DNA from: Planctomycetota bacterium
GTDB taxonomy: Bacteria > Planctomycetota > UBA8742 > JACQVU01 > JANLHZ01
DNA: 37,428 bases
Direction: 5' to 3'
Assembly: GCA_024653775.1 (NCBI GenBank)
Contig: JANLHZ010000098.1
Coordinates: 1-37,428 of the forward strand
Below, piece by piece: positions 21,155 through 28,871 of the stretch. The stretch's first letter is position 1, and each line of letters begins with the position of its first letter. The translations under genes and the position numbers were made by a program. The notes under the pieces were generated by a model, which was not told the origin of the DNA, ran no database searches, and was given only the letters and a program-made list of their open reading frames with translations.

Positions 21155-23491
21155 ATGTCACCATCGGTGATTTTCGGTGCGTTCAGATTTGGCGCAGTGG
21201 TTTCGACAGTTATCGGTTTTCTGGCGGTCGGGATCGCCACGGCGGAAGAATCCGGGGATTCCGGAGCGGCTGGGGGCGAAACCGCTGAGAGCGGCTCAGC
21301 GAGCGAAGAGACTTCTGAAAACGAGGACGATGAAGTTTCCGAAGATGACGAATCGTCTGGCGAAGAGTCAGGAGAGAACGCCGACGAGGAAGCGATCGCG
21401 GAAGAGGGCGCGGCGGATGCTGAAGTCGCGGAAACTTCAGGACCGGCAAAGGAACACAGGCTTTCGAACATGATCGTGACGTCGCGTCGCAGGGCGCGGG
21501 ATCCCTTCGACGAGCCGGAATTCGTGACGAGCGTGACGCAGACCGACATCCGCGAACGCGGGTTCCGCACGGTGCCGGACGCGCTTCGCGAGGAGGCGGG
21601 CGTACACGTCCAGCACACGCGCGCGGGCGCGGGATCGCCCTTTATTCGCGGAATGACCGGAAACCAGGTGCTCATACTCTATGACGGAATTCGTTTCAAT
21701 AATTCGATATTCCGCGCCGGGCCGAACCAGTATCTGAACATTATCGATCCGTTCACGCTCGATCGTATCGAGGTGGTGCGTGGACCCGCGAGCGTTCTCT
21801 ACGGAACCGACGCGATGGGAGGCGTGATCAATCTGATTCCGCGCAAGGCTCCGGGAGAACCCGGCGGCGGGTTCGGAATCGAGGGCGCCGCGCTTGGAAG
21901 GTACGCGTCCGCCTCGAACGAGACCAGCGGCAACTTCCGCCTCGAAACGTATTACAGCGGCTTCGGTTCGACCATAGGCTACACGCGCAGGAACTTCGCG
22001 AACCTCGTCGGAGGCAGGAACACTGGTCTTCAGGAGCACACGGATTACAGCGAAGAGGACTTCTTCGGTCAGCTTCGGTATCAGATGGACGAATTCAGCT
22101 CGCTGACGCTGAACCTCGCGAGGGTTTCGCAGTTCAACGTCGATCGCAAGGATCAGATCGACCGCGGAAGCGAAGCTCAGCGCGAGTTCGATCCCCAGCG
22201 CGGCGATTTCGGCTATCTTCGTTACGAGGCGAACGGGATGGACGGCTTCTTCAGCGGGATGCAGGCGACGATCTCATATAACGATCAGCGGATGGTCGAA
22301 CGCAGGCGTACGGCGTCGGCCCCGAACACCGAGCGCGTCTACGACGACGAAGTGCGCACCCTCGGCGGCCAGTTGAACTTCAGTTTCGACCTCGGCGGTT
22401 TCAGCGACGTCATCATCGGCGGAGAATACTATCGCGATCGCATCTTTTCGGATCGCATCGACCACAATCGCACCGCTGGAACAAGCTCGAAGAAAACCGG
22501 ATCGTTTCCGGATAAAAGTCTGTACACGATTTTGGCGGCATATATCGAAGACACGGTCCCGATTGGAGAATTCGCGGACATAATCGTAGGAAGTCGTTAC
22601 CAGAAGGCCCGGATCGCAACCGACATCGAGCAGCTCGTCCCCGGCTTCGGACGGCTCGAAGACAACTTCGGAAGCTGGACGGGGAGTTTCAGGTTCACGC
22701 TGAAGCCTGCTGACGAGGTTCACTTCGTCGGCGGAGTGAGCCAGGGGTTCCGCGCGCCGAATATGGACGACCTCGCGGTGATCACTTCGACGAGCACGGG
22801 GCAGGACGTCCCGACTCCAGGGCTTGATCCGGAATCGAGCGTCAACTACGAAATCGGCACGAAGGTTCGGCTCCAGTCGGACTATCTTCTGTGGAGGCGC
22901 TTCGAACTCGATCTGTTCTTCTGGCATTCGGACTATGGCGATCTGATAGTGGCGGTGCCGGGGACGTTCCAGGGGCTTACGATCTATGACGATAACGGAA
23001 ACGGCGTCATAGACGCGGGCGAAACGACTCCCGTGCGCCAGCGAGCGAATTCAGGAGACGCGTACGCGCGCGGAATCGAGTTCTCGCTGAAGTGGGGTCT
23101 TTCGGACAACGTCACCCTCGGCGGCTCGTTCGGATACATCGTGACCAGGGACAAGGAACTGGATAACGTGTTCTCGAAGACTCCGCCCACGAAGGGGATT
23201 GTATCGCTCAGGTACGATTCGGACGACGAGCGGTTCTTTGTCGAGGCCGCGACGTATCTGACGAGGTCGCAGCGGAGGCTGTCGGCGAACGATCTTTCCG
23301 ACATCCGGATTCCGCAGGGAGGCACGGACGGTTTTGCGATCCTGAACCTCCGCGGCGGCTACAAGTGCTGCGAGAACATAAACGCAACCTTCGGCGTGGA
23401 AAACGTGTTCAATCGCGATTATCGCTGGCACGGATCGAGCTTCAATGGCGCGGGCACGAACTTCGTGTTCTCGCTGGAAGTCGGGTTCTGA
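21155..23491 (+). CDS. TonB-dependent outer-membrane receptor
   Basis: This 778-residue protein has a signal peptide (1-30), a 70-residue acidic Glu/Asp/Ser-rich stretch (31-100), a TonB-box-like SNMIVTS (104-110), then the plug domain. Plug landmarks are SPFIRGMTGNQVLILYDGIR, DRIEVVRGPASVLYG and GGVINLIPR. The beta-barrel ends with FVFSLEVGF, whose terminal phenylalanine suits insertion by the BAM machinery. These receptors import bound substrates such as siderophores, haem, cobalamin or glycans; the cargo cannot be read here and no transporter genes are adjacent. The acidic insert replaces the usual short linker and may bind cations or the periplasmic partner. GGAGG precedes ATG 21155, and a MITE ends 106 bases upstream. 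Confidence 0.92.
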   Translation: MSPSVIFGAFRFGAVVSTVIGFLAVGIATAEESGDSGAAGGETAESGSASEETSENEDDEVSEDDESSGEESGENADEEAIAEEGAADAEVAETSGPAKEHRLSNMIVTSRRRARDPFDEPEFVTSVTQTDIRERGFRTVPDALREEAGVHVQHTRAGAGSPFIRGMTGNQVLILYDGIRFNNSIFRAGPNQYLNIIDPFTLDRIEVVRGPASVLYGTDAMGGVINLIPRKAPGEPGGGFGIEGAALGRYASASNETSGNFRLETYYSGFGSTIGYTRRNFANLVGGRNTGLQEHTDYSEEDFFGQLRYQMDEFSSLTLNLARVSQFNVDRKDQIDRGSEAQREFDPQRGDFGYLRYEANGMDGFFSGMQATISYNDQRMVERRRTASAPNTERVYDDEVRTLGGQLNFSFDLGGFSDVIIGGEYYRDRIFSDRIDHNRTAGTSSKKTGSFPDKSLYTILAAYIEDTVPIGEFADIIVGSRYQKARIATDIEQLVPGFGRLEDNFGSWTGSFRFTLKPADEVHFVGGVSQGFRAPNMDDLAVITSTSTGQDVPTPGLDPESSVNYEIGTKVRLQSDYLLWRRFELDLFFWHSDYGDLIVAVPGTFQGLTIYDDNGNGVIDAGETTPVRQRANSGDAYARGIEFSLKWGLSDNVTLGGSFGYIVTRDKELDNVFSKTPPTKGIVSLRYDSDDERFFVEAATYLTRSQRRLSANDLSDIRIPQGGTDGFAILNLRGGYKCCENINATFGVENVFNRDYRWHGSSFNGAGTNFVFSLEVGF

Positions 23492-23531
23492 CTCCAATAG
23501 TGTTCGGCACGATTGGCATTGAACAGTATCG

Positions 23532-23573
23532 GATCGTCCAGTGAAATCCGTCGACGGGTTTCACTGGACGATC
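23532..23573. terminator. Long hairpin after the TonB receptor gene
   Basis: Arms of 15 bp (GATCGTCCAGTGAAA and its complement) pair perfectly; the 12-base loop contains self-complementary CCGTCGACGG, extending the stem. It lies 41 bases after the stop. There is no T-run, so Rho-independent termination is uncertain. Confidence 0.55.
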
Positions 23574-23625
23574 ACGTCAAAATTGGAACGCGGGCAGTCA
23601 TACTCACAAAACTATACGTTTAATA

Positions 23626-23678
23626 TTTTAAGAGTTATTAATGTAATTAACTATGAAATGTATTAATAGCTCTTAAAA
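23626..23678. repeat. AT-rich 17-bp inverted repeat
   Basis: TTTTAAGAGTTATTAAT pairs with ATTAATAGCTCTTAAAA at 16 of 17 positions (the other is a G-T pair) around a 19-base loop. It could act as a terminator on either strand. The rest of 23492-24012 is AT-rich and has no gene. Confidence 0.55.
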
Positions 23679-24012
23679 AACATTACGATTCTATATGTAA
23701 ACGGAATTATTTTCTATTATTTTTAGCAGATACAGAGTAACAAGAATATAGTCCGAACGCAAACATATTTTCATCAGCTTCTTTCTGGCACTGGTTACTG
23801 TGAACTTCCTACATGTCAGGTGTCATTATCTTCGGGATATGATAGCACTTTGATGTAATCATGTCAGAATTGGCAGGCAATCCTGAACAAAAACGCAAAC
23901 GACAAAATTCACCGCAGGAAGCGTGCCGAACACTGTTGGTTCTGACTCTAAGATTTTAATGAAAGACCGCCTCGAACGTCGGAAAACGTTGTAAATTTAG
24001 TTTGGGGAAGAT

Positions 24013-24813
24013 ATGGCGAAAGAGACCTTCACTCAAAAGTACTGGAGCGGATTTCTGTTCTTCGCGGTCATCGCGCTGATGTTCGGTTTCGTTATCTGGC
24101 AGAAGGTCTCAGACGACAGCCCGCCGTCACTATACTATCGCACGCAGAGTCTGTTCTTCGCGACTGAAAGCAGGCTCACTCTCGCGAGGATGGACGGCGA
24201 CAAGGAAAACGAGGACCGCGCGATAGCCGACTATTACAAAGTTCTCGGCAACGCGCAAAAGCTCGACGAAGACTACGACTACGCGATGATCGACATTATG
24301 CAGGCCTACAGTCTGCATTCCATCGGATGGTACACTGGAATTCAGGAGCACTCCCACAAGGCGCGCGAATTTGCGATCAAGGCCCTCGAGAAAATCGCCC
24401 TCGGCAAGGACGCCCCCGTGAAAGTCAGGACGACGAACGAAGAAGACATCCTCGCGAGGCAGAAGATGGAGCGGGAATATCTCGCGCGGATGGTAATTGC
24501 CGAGTCGTACTGGCTCGACTACCAGATCCACGTAGGCGGGCTGGTGCTCGAATCGGACCGCGTCCGGACACCTGAGACGGTGGAAGACCCGGAGGCGGAA
24601 GCGGAGAGACTCGCGCGGAACGCAATCGACAATTTCCAGCGCGCGACGATCGTACTCTCGAAACTCGGACCCCTTCAGGAAGCGGGACCAGGCGGCGGCG
24701 AACCGCTTTTTAGCGAGAGCTATTTTGAAAGTCTGAACGAAATTTACAAGTTCAAGAGCTCGCTCATACAGCCGCTGATGGACGACCATCCTTCCGCGGG
24801 CGATCCAAAATGA
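24013..24813 (+). CDS. Membrane-anchored helical protein of unknown function
   Basis: This 266-residue protein has an N-terminal membrane helix (YWSGFLFFAVIALMFGFVIW, residues 10-29) and then a wholly helical, charged region with TPR-like spacing (DRAIADYYKVLGNAQKLDEDYDYAMIDIMQAYSLHS and REFAIKALEKIAL are typical in flavour). The topology predicts a periplasmic domain. No enzyme motif is visible. GGGGA lies four bases before ATG 24013. It is first in a three-gene unit with 4-base ATGA overlaps that ends in mobA; whether it takes part in molybdenum cofactor work is unknown. Confidence 0.75.
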   Translation: MAKETFTQKYWSGFLFFAVIALMFGFVIWQKVSDDSPPSLYYRTQSLFFATESRLTLARMDGDKENEDRAIADYYKVLGNAQKLDEDYDYAMIDIMQAYSLHSIGWYTGIQEHSHKAREFAIKALEKIALGKDAPVKVRTTNEEDILARQKMEREYLARMVIAESYWLDYQIHVGGLVLESDRVRTPETVEDPEAEAERLARNAIDNFQRATIVLSKLGPLQEAGPGGGEPLFSESYFESLNEIYKFKSSLIQPLMDDHPSAGDPK

Positions 24814-25400
24814 AAATCTGGGTAAAAAAAGTTCCGTCGGTAATCCGTCTCGCGCTGCTCCTCTCTGCGACCGCGGCGCTGCATTTTCAGAAGGACGGAA
24901 GTCTTCAAACCGCGATCTTCGGAATCCTGATCGCGGCGGAGCTGCTTTACTTCTTCGATACCCGCCATAGGTTCGAGGAGACGTCGAAAGACAGCGACGT
25001 TTCGCTATGGTGGCACCTCGGTGACGCTATTTACCGCACGATGTCGATGCTGATGCTCGCGGCGATTTCGAAGGACCTCGGCCCGGACGTCCGCGAAGTC
25101 CCGCTCTGGTGTGCGGGATTCGTTTTCGTCAACGCGATACTTTTCTCAAGCACGCGAATGCTCGCAAAAATGAAAAACAAACCATTCTCAGGCGGCAGAA
25201 TCGAGTTTGCGCGGCCGTATTTGACGAGCGCGCTGGTAATCGTCTGCCTTCTCGATCTTTTCGAGCTTCGGCTTGGCGAGTTCCTTCCAGCCGCGCTTGC
25301 GATCGTCGTCAGCGCGATCTGTTTCGCGTCTGCAATCGAAACCCTCGTGGCGGGAAGGAAACTCTACCTTCGGGATTATGAAACAGGAGTCGCGCAATGA
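24810..25400 (+). CDS. Multi-pass membrane protein of unknown function
   Basis: This 196-residue protein has about five hydrophobic segments (around residues 11-24, 34-47, 76-86, 98-114 and 136-175), consistent with an integral membrane protein with short loops. I recognise no family; the acidic pair motif of CDP-alcohol phosphatidyltransferases is absent. The start overlaps the stop of the preceding gene (ATGA), and its own stop overlaps the mobA start in the same way, so the three genes are translationally coupled. Confidence 0.7.
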   Translation: MKIWVKKVPSVIRLALLLSATAALHFQKDGSLQTAIFGILIAAELLYFFDTRHRFEETSKDSDVSLWWHLGDAIYRTMSMLMLAAISKDLGPDVREVPLWCAGFVFVNAILFSSTRMLAKMKNKPFSGGRIEFARPYLTSALVIVCLLDLFELRLGEFLPAALAIVVSAICFASAIETLVAGRKLYLRDYETGVAQ

Positions 25401-26002
25401 CGCCGGAAAATGCGAATACTTCTCTGATCATCCTCGCGGGCGGGCGCGGGAGTCGAATGCACGGCGCGGACAAGCCACTGATCGAGTACCGCGGCACTCC
25501 GATCATCGAAAGAATCCTTGCTGGGTTTTCGGATCGATTCGCGGAGACGGTCATTTCCACGAATTCTCCCGAGAGGTACTCGCACTTAGGTCTCAGAACA
25601 GTGAAGGACGAGTTCGAGCATTTCGGACCGCTCGCGGGAATTCTCGCCGCGATGAAAATCGTAGACACGCACTGGGCGATGGTCGTGGCGGGAGACATGC
25701 CGCAGGTGGACTTCAGACTCTTCGAGATGCTTCGCGACAAGTTCTCGTCAGTGAATCGAGAGTCCGCAAAACTGATAGTTCCGGACGTCGACGGCTTCCT
25801 CCATCCTCTCGCGGGGCTTTGGAGGGTGTCGCTAGCTTCGGACATCGAAAAGTTCCTCGGCACGGGCGGTCGGGCGGTGCATGTATTCGTATCCGACGTC
25901 GGCGCGGATGCGATGGTCCTCGAACCTGCGGACGACGAGATGAAGGGACTTCTGAACGAACTTCTTGTGAACATAAACGTCCCGGACGATCTTGCGAAAT
26001 AG
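25397..26002 (+). CDS. mobA: Molybdenum cofactor guanylyltransferase MobA
   Basis: This 201-residue protein fits MobA, which links GMP from GTP to molybdopterin to make the guanine dinucleotide cofactor of DMSO-reductase-type enzymes. Visible features are the nucleotide-binding LAGGRGSRMHGADKPL at 13-28, DEFEHFGPLAGILAAM, the metal-binding VVAGDMPQV, HPLAGLW and the C-terminal NINVPDDL. The length is normal. AGGAG lies seven bases before ATG 25397, inside the preceding gene. No molybdoenzyme or other cofactor gene is in the window, so the enzyme it serves is elsewhere. Confidence 0.9.
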   Translation: MTPENANTSLIILAGGRGSRMHGADKPLIEYRGTPIIERILAGFSDRFAETVISTNSPERYSHLGLRTVKDEFEHFGPLAGILAAMKIVDTHWAMVVAGDMPQVDFRLFEMLRDKFSSVNRESAKLIVPDVDGFLHPLAGLWRVSLASDIEKFLGTGGRAVHVFVSDVGADAMVLEPADDEMKGLLNELLVNINVPDDLAK

Positions 26003-26010
26003 CGAGTCGT

Positions 26011-26043
26011 ACATTAAATTCGTGTCAGTCACGAATTTAATGT
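26011..26043. terminator. Perfect 14-bp hairpin between convergent genes
   Basis: ACATTAAATTCGTG, loop TCAGT, CACGAATTTAATGT. It starts 9 bases after mobA and its last base is the first of the glycosyltransferase stop (on the opposite strand). The arms closely match the RAYT-linked hairpin at 2666-2700, so this may be a REP element used as a two-way terminator. Confidence 0.6.
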
Positions 26044-26921
26044 CACATATCCATCAGCGCTCGCGCGTGACCTGCAAACGTTGCGATCCGGCTCGCCAAA
26101 ATCCGCGGATTCGTGAGCGATGGAATTTCGACCAGCAACTTCAGCAGCGCCGCGAAGGGCAGCGCGAGCAGTTCGATGAAGCTGTGGTCGCCAAACAGTC
26201 TGTGCATCGCGAGGGAGTGTTCGCGCTGACGCTCGACCGCGTCTGCGAACGAGAATTCGTGGGAGTGCATCACAACCGCCTCAGGCTGGTAGAGAATCGA
26301 GTAACCGAGGAGTATAGCCCGCGCGGCGAAGCGCTGATCCTCGCCGAATTCGCATGGTCCGAAGCGGATTCGTTCGTAGACGTCGCGGCGGACGATCGAG
26401 GCGTTGTTCGAAAAGAAGCGATATTCCCGATTGTGAAACCCGCGAGGGAAATCCTCGTCGACGTCCTCCCGCGAAACCTTCCTCGGCGCGAGGGAGCTTA
26501 CGAGTTCATTCCGCGCGAGCAGCTTCTCAGCGGCGATTCCGTGCTCCGGACGCGAAACGTGCCTTGCGTACGCCCCCGCCGCGCTTTGGTCGCTTTCCAT
26601 CGCGCTCACAAGTTTCGCGAGGAAATCGTCAGTGTGCGGAACCGCGTCCTGCGTCAGGAAAACGAGGTATTTAGAGGGAGGAGCGCAGACAGCCGCGAGA
26701 TCGCGGGAAAAGCCGTGGTCGAAAGGAATCTGCGTCGGGTGGTCGATGACTGTGGCGCACGCGCTAACGAGCGCCGCGCGGGTGCCATCCGTGGACGATG
26801 AATCGATCGCGATAATCTCGAATTCGCCGACGCCTTTCTGGCGTTCGAGCGCGCCGAGGCATTCCGCGAGCACAGGCATTCCGTTTTTTGTCGGGAGTAT
26901 TATTGAAAGAAGCGCTGGCAT
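26043..26921 (-). CDS. Family 2 glycosyltransferase, rhamnosyltransferase-like
   Basis: This 292-residue protein has the GT-A fold signatures of family 2: LSIILPTKNG at the start, IIAIDSSSTDGT (donor binding), and FLTQDAVP, where the QDA stands in for the DxD motif as in RfbF/rhamnosyltransferase-type enzymes. FFSNNASIVRRDVYERIRF and FGEDQRFAARAILLGY are further family landmarks. A hydrophobic patch near the C-terminus (LLALPFAALLKLLV) suggests membrane contact. It probably adds a sugar to a surface polysaccharide or glycolipid; no cluster is present. I chose ATG 26921 because the family starts there; a GTG at 26957 would add 12 residues. Neither has a clear ribosome-binding site. Confidence 0.85.
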   Translation of the reverse strand: MPALLSIILPTKNGMPVLAECLGALERQKGVGEFEIIAIDSSSTDGTRAALVSACATVIDHPTQIPFDHGFSRDLAAVCAPPSKYLVFLTQDAVPHTDDFLAKLVSAMESDQSAAGAYARHVSRPEHGIAAEKLLARNELVSSLAPRKVSREDVDEDFPRGFHNREYRFFSNNASIVRRDVYERIRFGPCEFGEDQRFAARAILLGYSILYQPEAVVMHSHEFSFADAVERQREHSLAMHRLFGDHSFIELLALPFAALLKLLVEIPSLTNPRILASRIATFAGHARALMDM

Positions 26922-27030
26922 TACATATCGTTCGTTCTTTGTTTTCCGGACACCCACTACGTTTAAGTAATAGTTTATCTGCTGTTATCTTCTAAGAAAC
27001 TATCTCAAGCGAGCGACATCGATAATCCGG

Positions 27031-27060
27031 AGCCGTCAAACGAGACGTTTGACGGCTTTT
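27031..27060 (+). terminator. Intrinsic terminator-like hairpin upstream of rplM
   Basis: AGCCGTCAAACG, loop AGA, CGTTTGACGGCT with a TTTT end. No plus-strand gene precedes it for 1 kb. It could end a small transcript, protect the rplM unit from read-through, or be part of a leader. Confidence 0.6.
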
Positions 27061-27083
27061 GCGGACGAGGACGTCCGCGGTCC
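27061..27083. repeat. Palindromic repeat, copy 2 (GCGGAC...GTCCGC)
   Basis: Differs at one base from 442-464 and directly follows the T-run of the terminator at 27031-27060. The rest of the 26922-27279 spacer has a short TAGGCGCCTA palindrome and AT-rich leader DNA, no gene. Confidence 0.6.
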
Positions 27084-27279
27084 TAGGCGCCTACGATAGT
27101 TTCTAAATATCGCACAATTCAAAATATTACGAAAAAATAGTGACTGTCCCCAGCGTCACGCAAGACTTATCATAAACTGTCGGTGTAAAAAAATAAACCA
27201 GGCTTGTAACCCCGGGAAGCGGAATATAGAATTCCCCGCCTGTATTGCAAAAACTGAAGTGAACGTCAGGAACAGTATA

Positions 27280-27753
27280 ATGAAGAGTTACACGGCGAAG
27301 ATGTCCCGCAGAGAGCGGGAAGATGGCAAACGAGGCGAGTTCACTCCCGCCAACTTTACGCGCAACTGGCACCTGGTCGACGCGAGCGATAAGGTCGTCG
27401 GCAGGCTCGCGACCAAACTCGCGATGATCCTTCAGGGCAAGAACAAGCCGACGTACACGCCCCACATCGACACGGGGGATTTCGTGGTCGTCGTCAACGC
27501 GTCGAAGGTTCATCTGACCGGCAAGAAGTGGGAGCAGAAGTTCCACCGCTATCACACCGGATACGTTGGAAACTTCAGGCAGATCAGCTATGAGAAGCTC
27601 CGCGAATCGAATCCGGAACTCGTCATCCTCCAGGCGGTCAAGCGAATGCTTCCGAAAACCACGCTCGGAAGATCGATGCTCAGGAAACTCAAGATTTACA
27701 GGGACGATACTCATCCGCACGCGGCGCAGCAACCTGTCCCGCTGGAAGTTTAG
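27280..27753 (+). CDS. rplM: 50S ribosomal protein L13
   Basis: This 157-residue protein matches L13, an early-assembling large-subunit protein. It begins MKSYTAK as usual, but a basic insert of about 20 residues (SRREREDGKRGEFTPANF) precedes the conserved NWHLVDASDKVVGRLA. The rest is regular: GKNKPTYTPHIDTGDFVVVVNA, RYHTGYVGNFR and LKIYRDDTHPHAAQQP. AGGA eight bases upstream supports ATG 27280 over the GTG at 27259. The rpsI gene follows after 12 bases, the standard rplM-rpsI pair. Confidence 0.97.
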   Translation: MKSYTAKMSRREREDGKRGEFTPANFTRNWHLVDASDKVVGRLATKLAMILQGKNKPTYTPHIDTGDFVVVVNASKVHLTGKKWEQKFHRYHTGYVGNFRQISYEKLRESNPELVILQAVKRMLPKTTLGRSMLRKLKIYRDDTHPHAAQQPVPLEV

Positions 27754-27765
27754 CAAGGTAAAGTT

Positions 27766-28164
27766 ATGGCAGAAGCAGCAGAATTCATATTCGGCACAGG
27801 TAGAAGAAAGCGCGCCGTCGCGAGAGTCCGTATCCGCAAGGGCAAGGGCAAGATCGAGGTGAACGGCAAGGAGTACACCGAGTTCTTCCCTCGCGAAGAC
27901 CATCAGAACACGATCATCGCGCCGCTCGTGGTGGCGAACAAGCGCAAGGACGTCGATGTATACGTCCATGTGGCGGGCGGAGGCATCTCAGGCCAGGCGG
28001 GAGCGACGCTGCTCGGACTTTCCCGTGCGCTGCTTACCTTCGCTCCCGAGAGCGAGAACGCGCTTCGCGACAGGGGCTACCTCACCCGCGATCCCCGCAA
28101 GGTCGAGCGCAAAAAGCCCGGCCAGCCCGGCGCACGAAAGCGCTTCCAGTTCTCGAAGCGTTGA
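27766..28164 (+). CDS. rpsI: 30S ribosomal protein S9
   Basis: This 132-residue protein matches S9 throughout: FGTGRRKRAVARVRI, GKGKIEVNGKEYTEFF, the GGGISGQAGA loop and LTRDPRKVERKKPGQPGARKRFQFSKR, whose C-terminal lysine-arginine tail reaches the P-site tRNA in the ribosome. The ribosome-binding site is AAGGTAAAG in the spacer after rplM. The two genes are cotranscribed and make equal amounts of their products. A strong hairpin begins 18 bases after the stop. Confidence 0.98.
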   Translation: MAEAAEFIFGTGRRKRAVARVRIRKGKGKIEVNGKEYTEFFPREDHQNTIIAPLVVANKRKDVDVYVHVAGGGISGQAGATLLGLSRALLTFAPESENALRDRGYLTRDPRKVERKKPGQPGARKRFQFSKR

Positions 28165-28181
28165 GTTCGCAACGAGAACCG

Positions 28182-28212
28182 CGTGCCAGTCACTTTGGAA
28201 GTGCCTGGCACG
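28182..28212. terminator. 3'-end hairpin, CGTGCC family, after rpsI
   Basis: CGTGCCAG-T-CACTT, loop TGG, AAGTG-C-CTGGCACG, followed by TTTCTCC. It sits between convergent genes and probably ends the rplM-rpsI transcript. It resembles 19675-19705. Confidence 0.65.
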
Positions 28213-28238
28213 TTTCTCCGGCACATACGAATCGTGAT

Positions 28239-28871
28239 TCATTTCTCGATCTTTGCGAGCCAGAGTTCGTGCAGAAATCGTCCTTCAGGAAAGAACGTCA
28301 CGTTCCGTGCGCCCGCGCCTAGCGACGCGCTCACGATTTCCGACGGCGGGAGCGAAAACCGCGAATGCGCCTTTCCGGAAATCATCGAAGACAGCCTTCG
28401 TTTGAGTCCGTGCATAGAGAGCGGATGGAAAAACGACGCGAGAACGAATCTCTTCGAGACGCGCAGCAACTCGGGAATCAGCGTTCCGCAGACTGCCTGC
28501 GCTTCGAAGTGATGGATCATCCGGAAACAGAAAACGAGATCGAACGAGCCTTCCGCGAACGGAAGCCGGAATCCGTCCGCGCGGACGAACGACGCGCCGG
28601 GCGCGAATTCCGACGCGTATTCGAGCATTTCGAGGGAGTAGTCGGCGCCTACGACGTCGAAGCCGCGGTCCGTCAGAAGTTTCGACCACCGTCCCGCGCC
28701 GGAGGGGACGTCGAGGACTTTCGCGCCCGGCAGAAGATCGAAAGTCGAAAGCGCCCGCAGGACGAGTCCCGCTTCGCGGCGCGATCTCCGCGTGTCCTCG
28801 GAGTTACGCGCGCGGTACTTCGAGGCCCGCTCCGGATTGACGTACTTCTCTTTCGCGTCCCGCAGTCTCAC
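28239..28871 (-). CDS. Class I SAM-dependent methyltransferase
   Basis: This 210-residue protein has a methyltransferase core: motif I VLDVPSGAGRW (residues 53-63), motif II VVGADYSLEMLEYA, and FDLVFCFRMIHHF in the motif IV-V area. The N-terminus, YVNPERASKYRARN, resembles ubiquinone/menaquinone-type and lipid-modifying enzymes, but the acceptor is not identifiable. Its GTG start (28871) overlaps the TGA of the AAA+ ATPase gene by four bases (GTGA), so translation is coupled and the two products may work together. It ends facing rpsI. Confidence 0.8.
   Translation of the reverse strand: MRLRDAKEKYVNPERASKYRARNSEDTRRSRREAGLVLRALSTFDLLPGAKVLDVPSGAGRWSKLLTDRGFDVVGADYSLEMLEYASEFAPGASFVRADGFRLPFAEGSFDLVFCFRMIHHFEAQAVCGTLIPELLRVSKRFVLASFFHPLSMHGLKRRLSSMISGKAHSRFSLPPSEIVSASLGAGARNVTFFPEGRFLHELWLAKIEK

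Noticed and set aside
27127-27969. 280-codon minus-strand frame opposite rplM-rpsI
   Set aside because: It is the shadow of two certain ribosomal protein genes and runs through their spacer.
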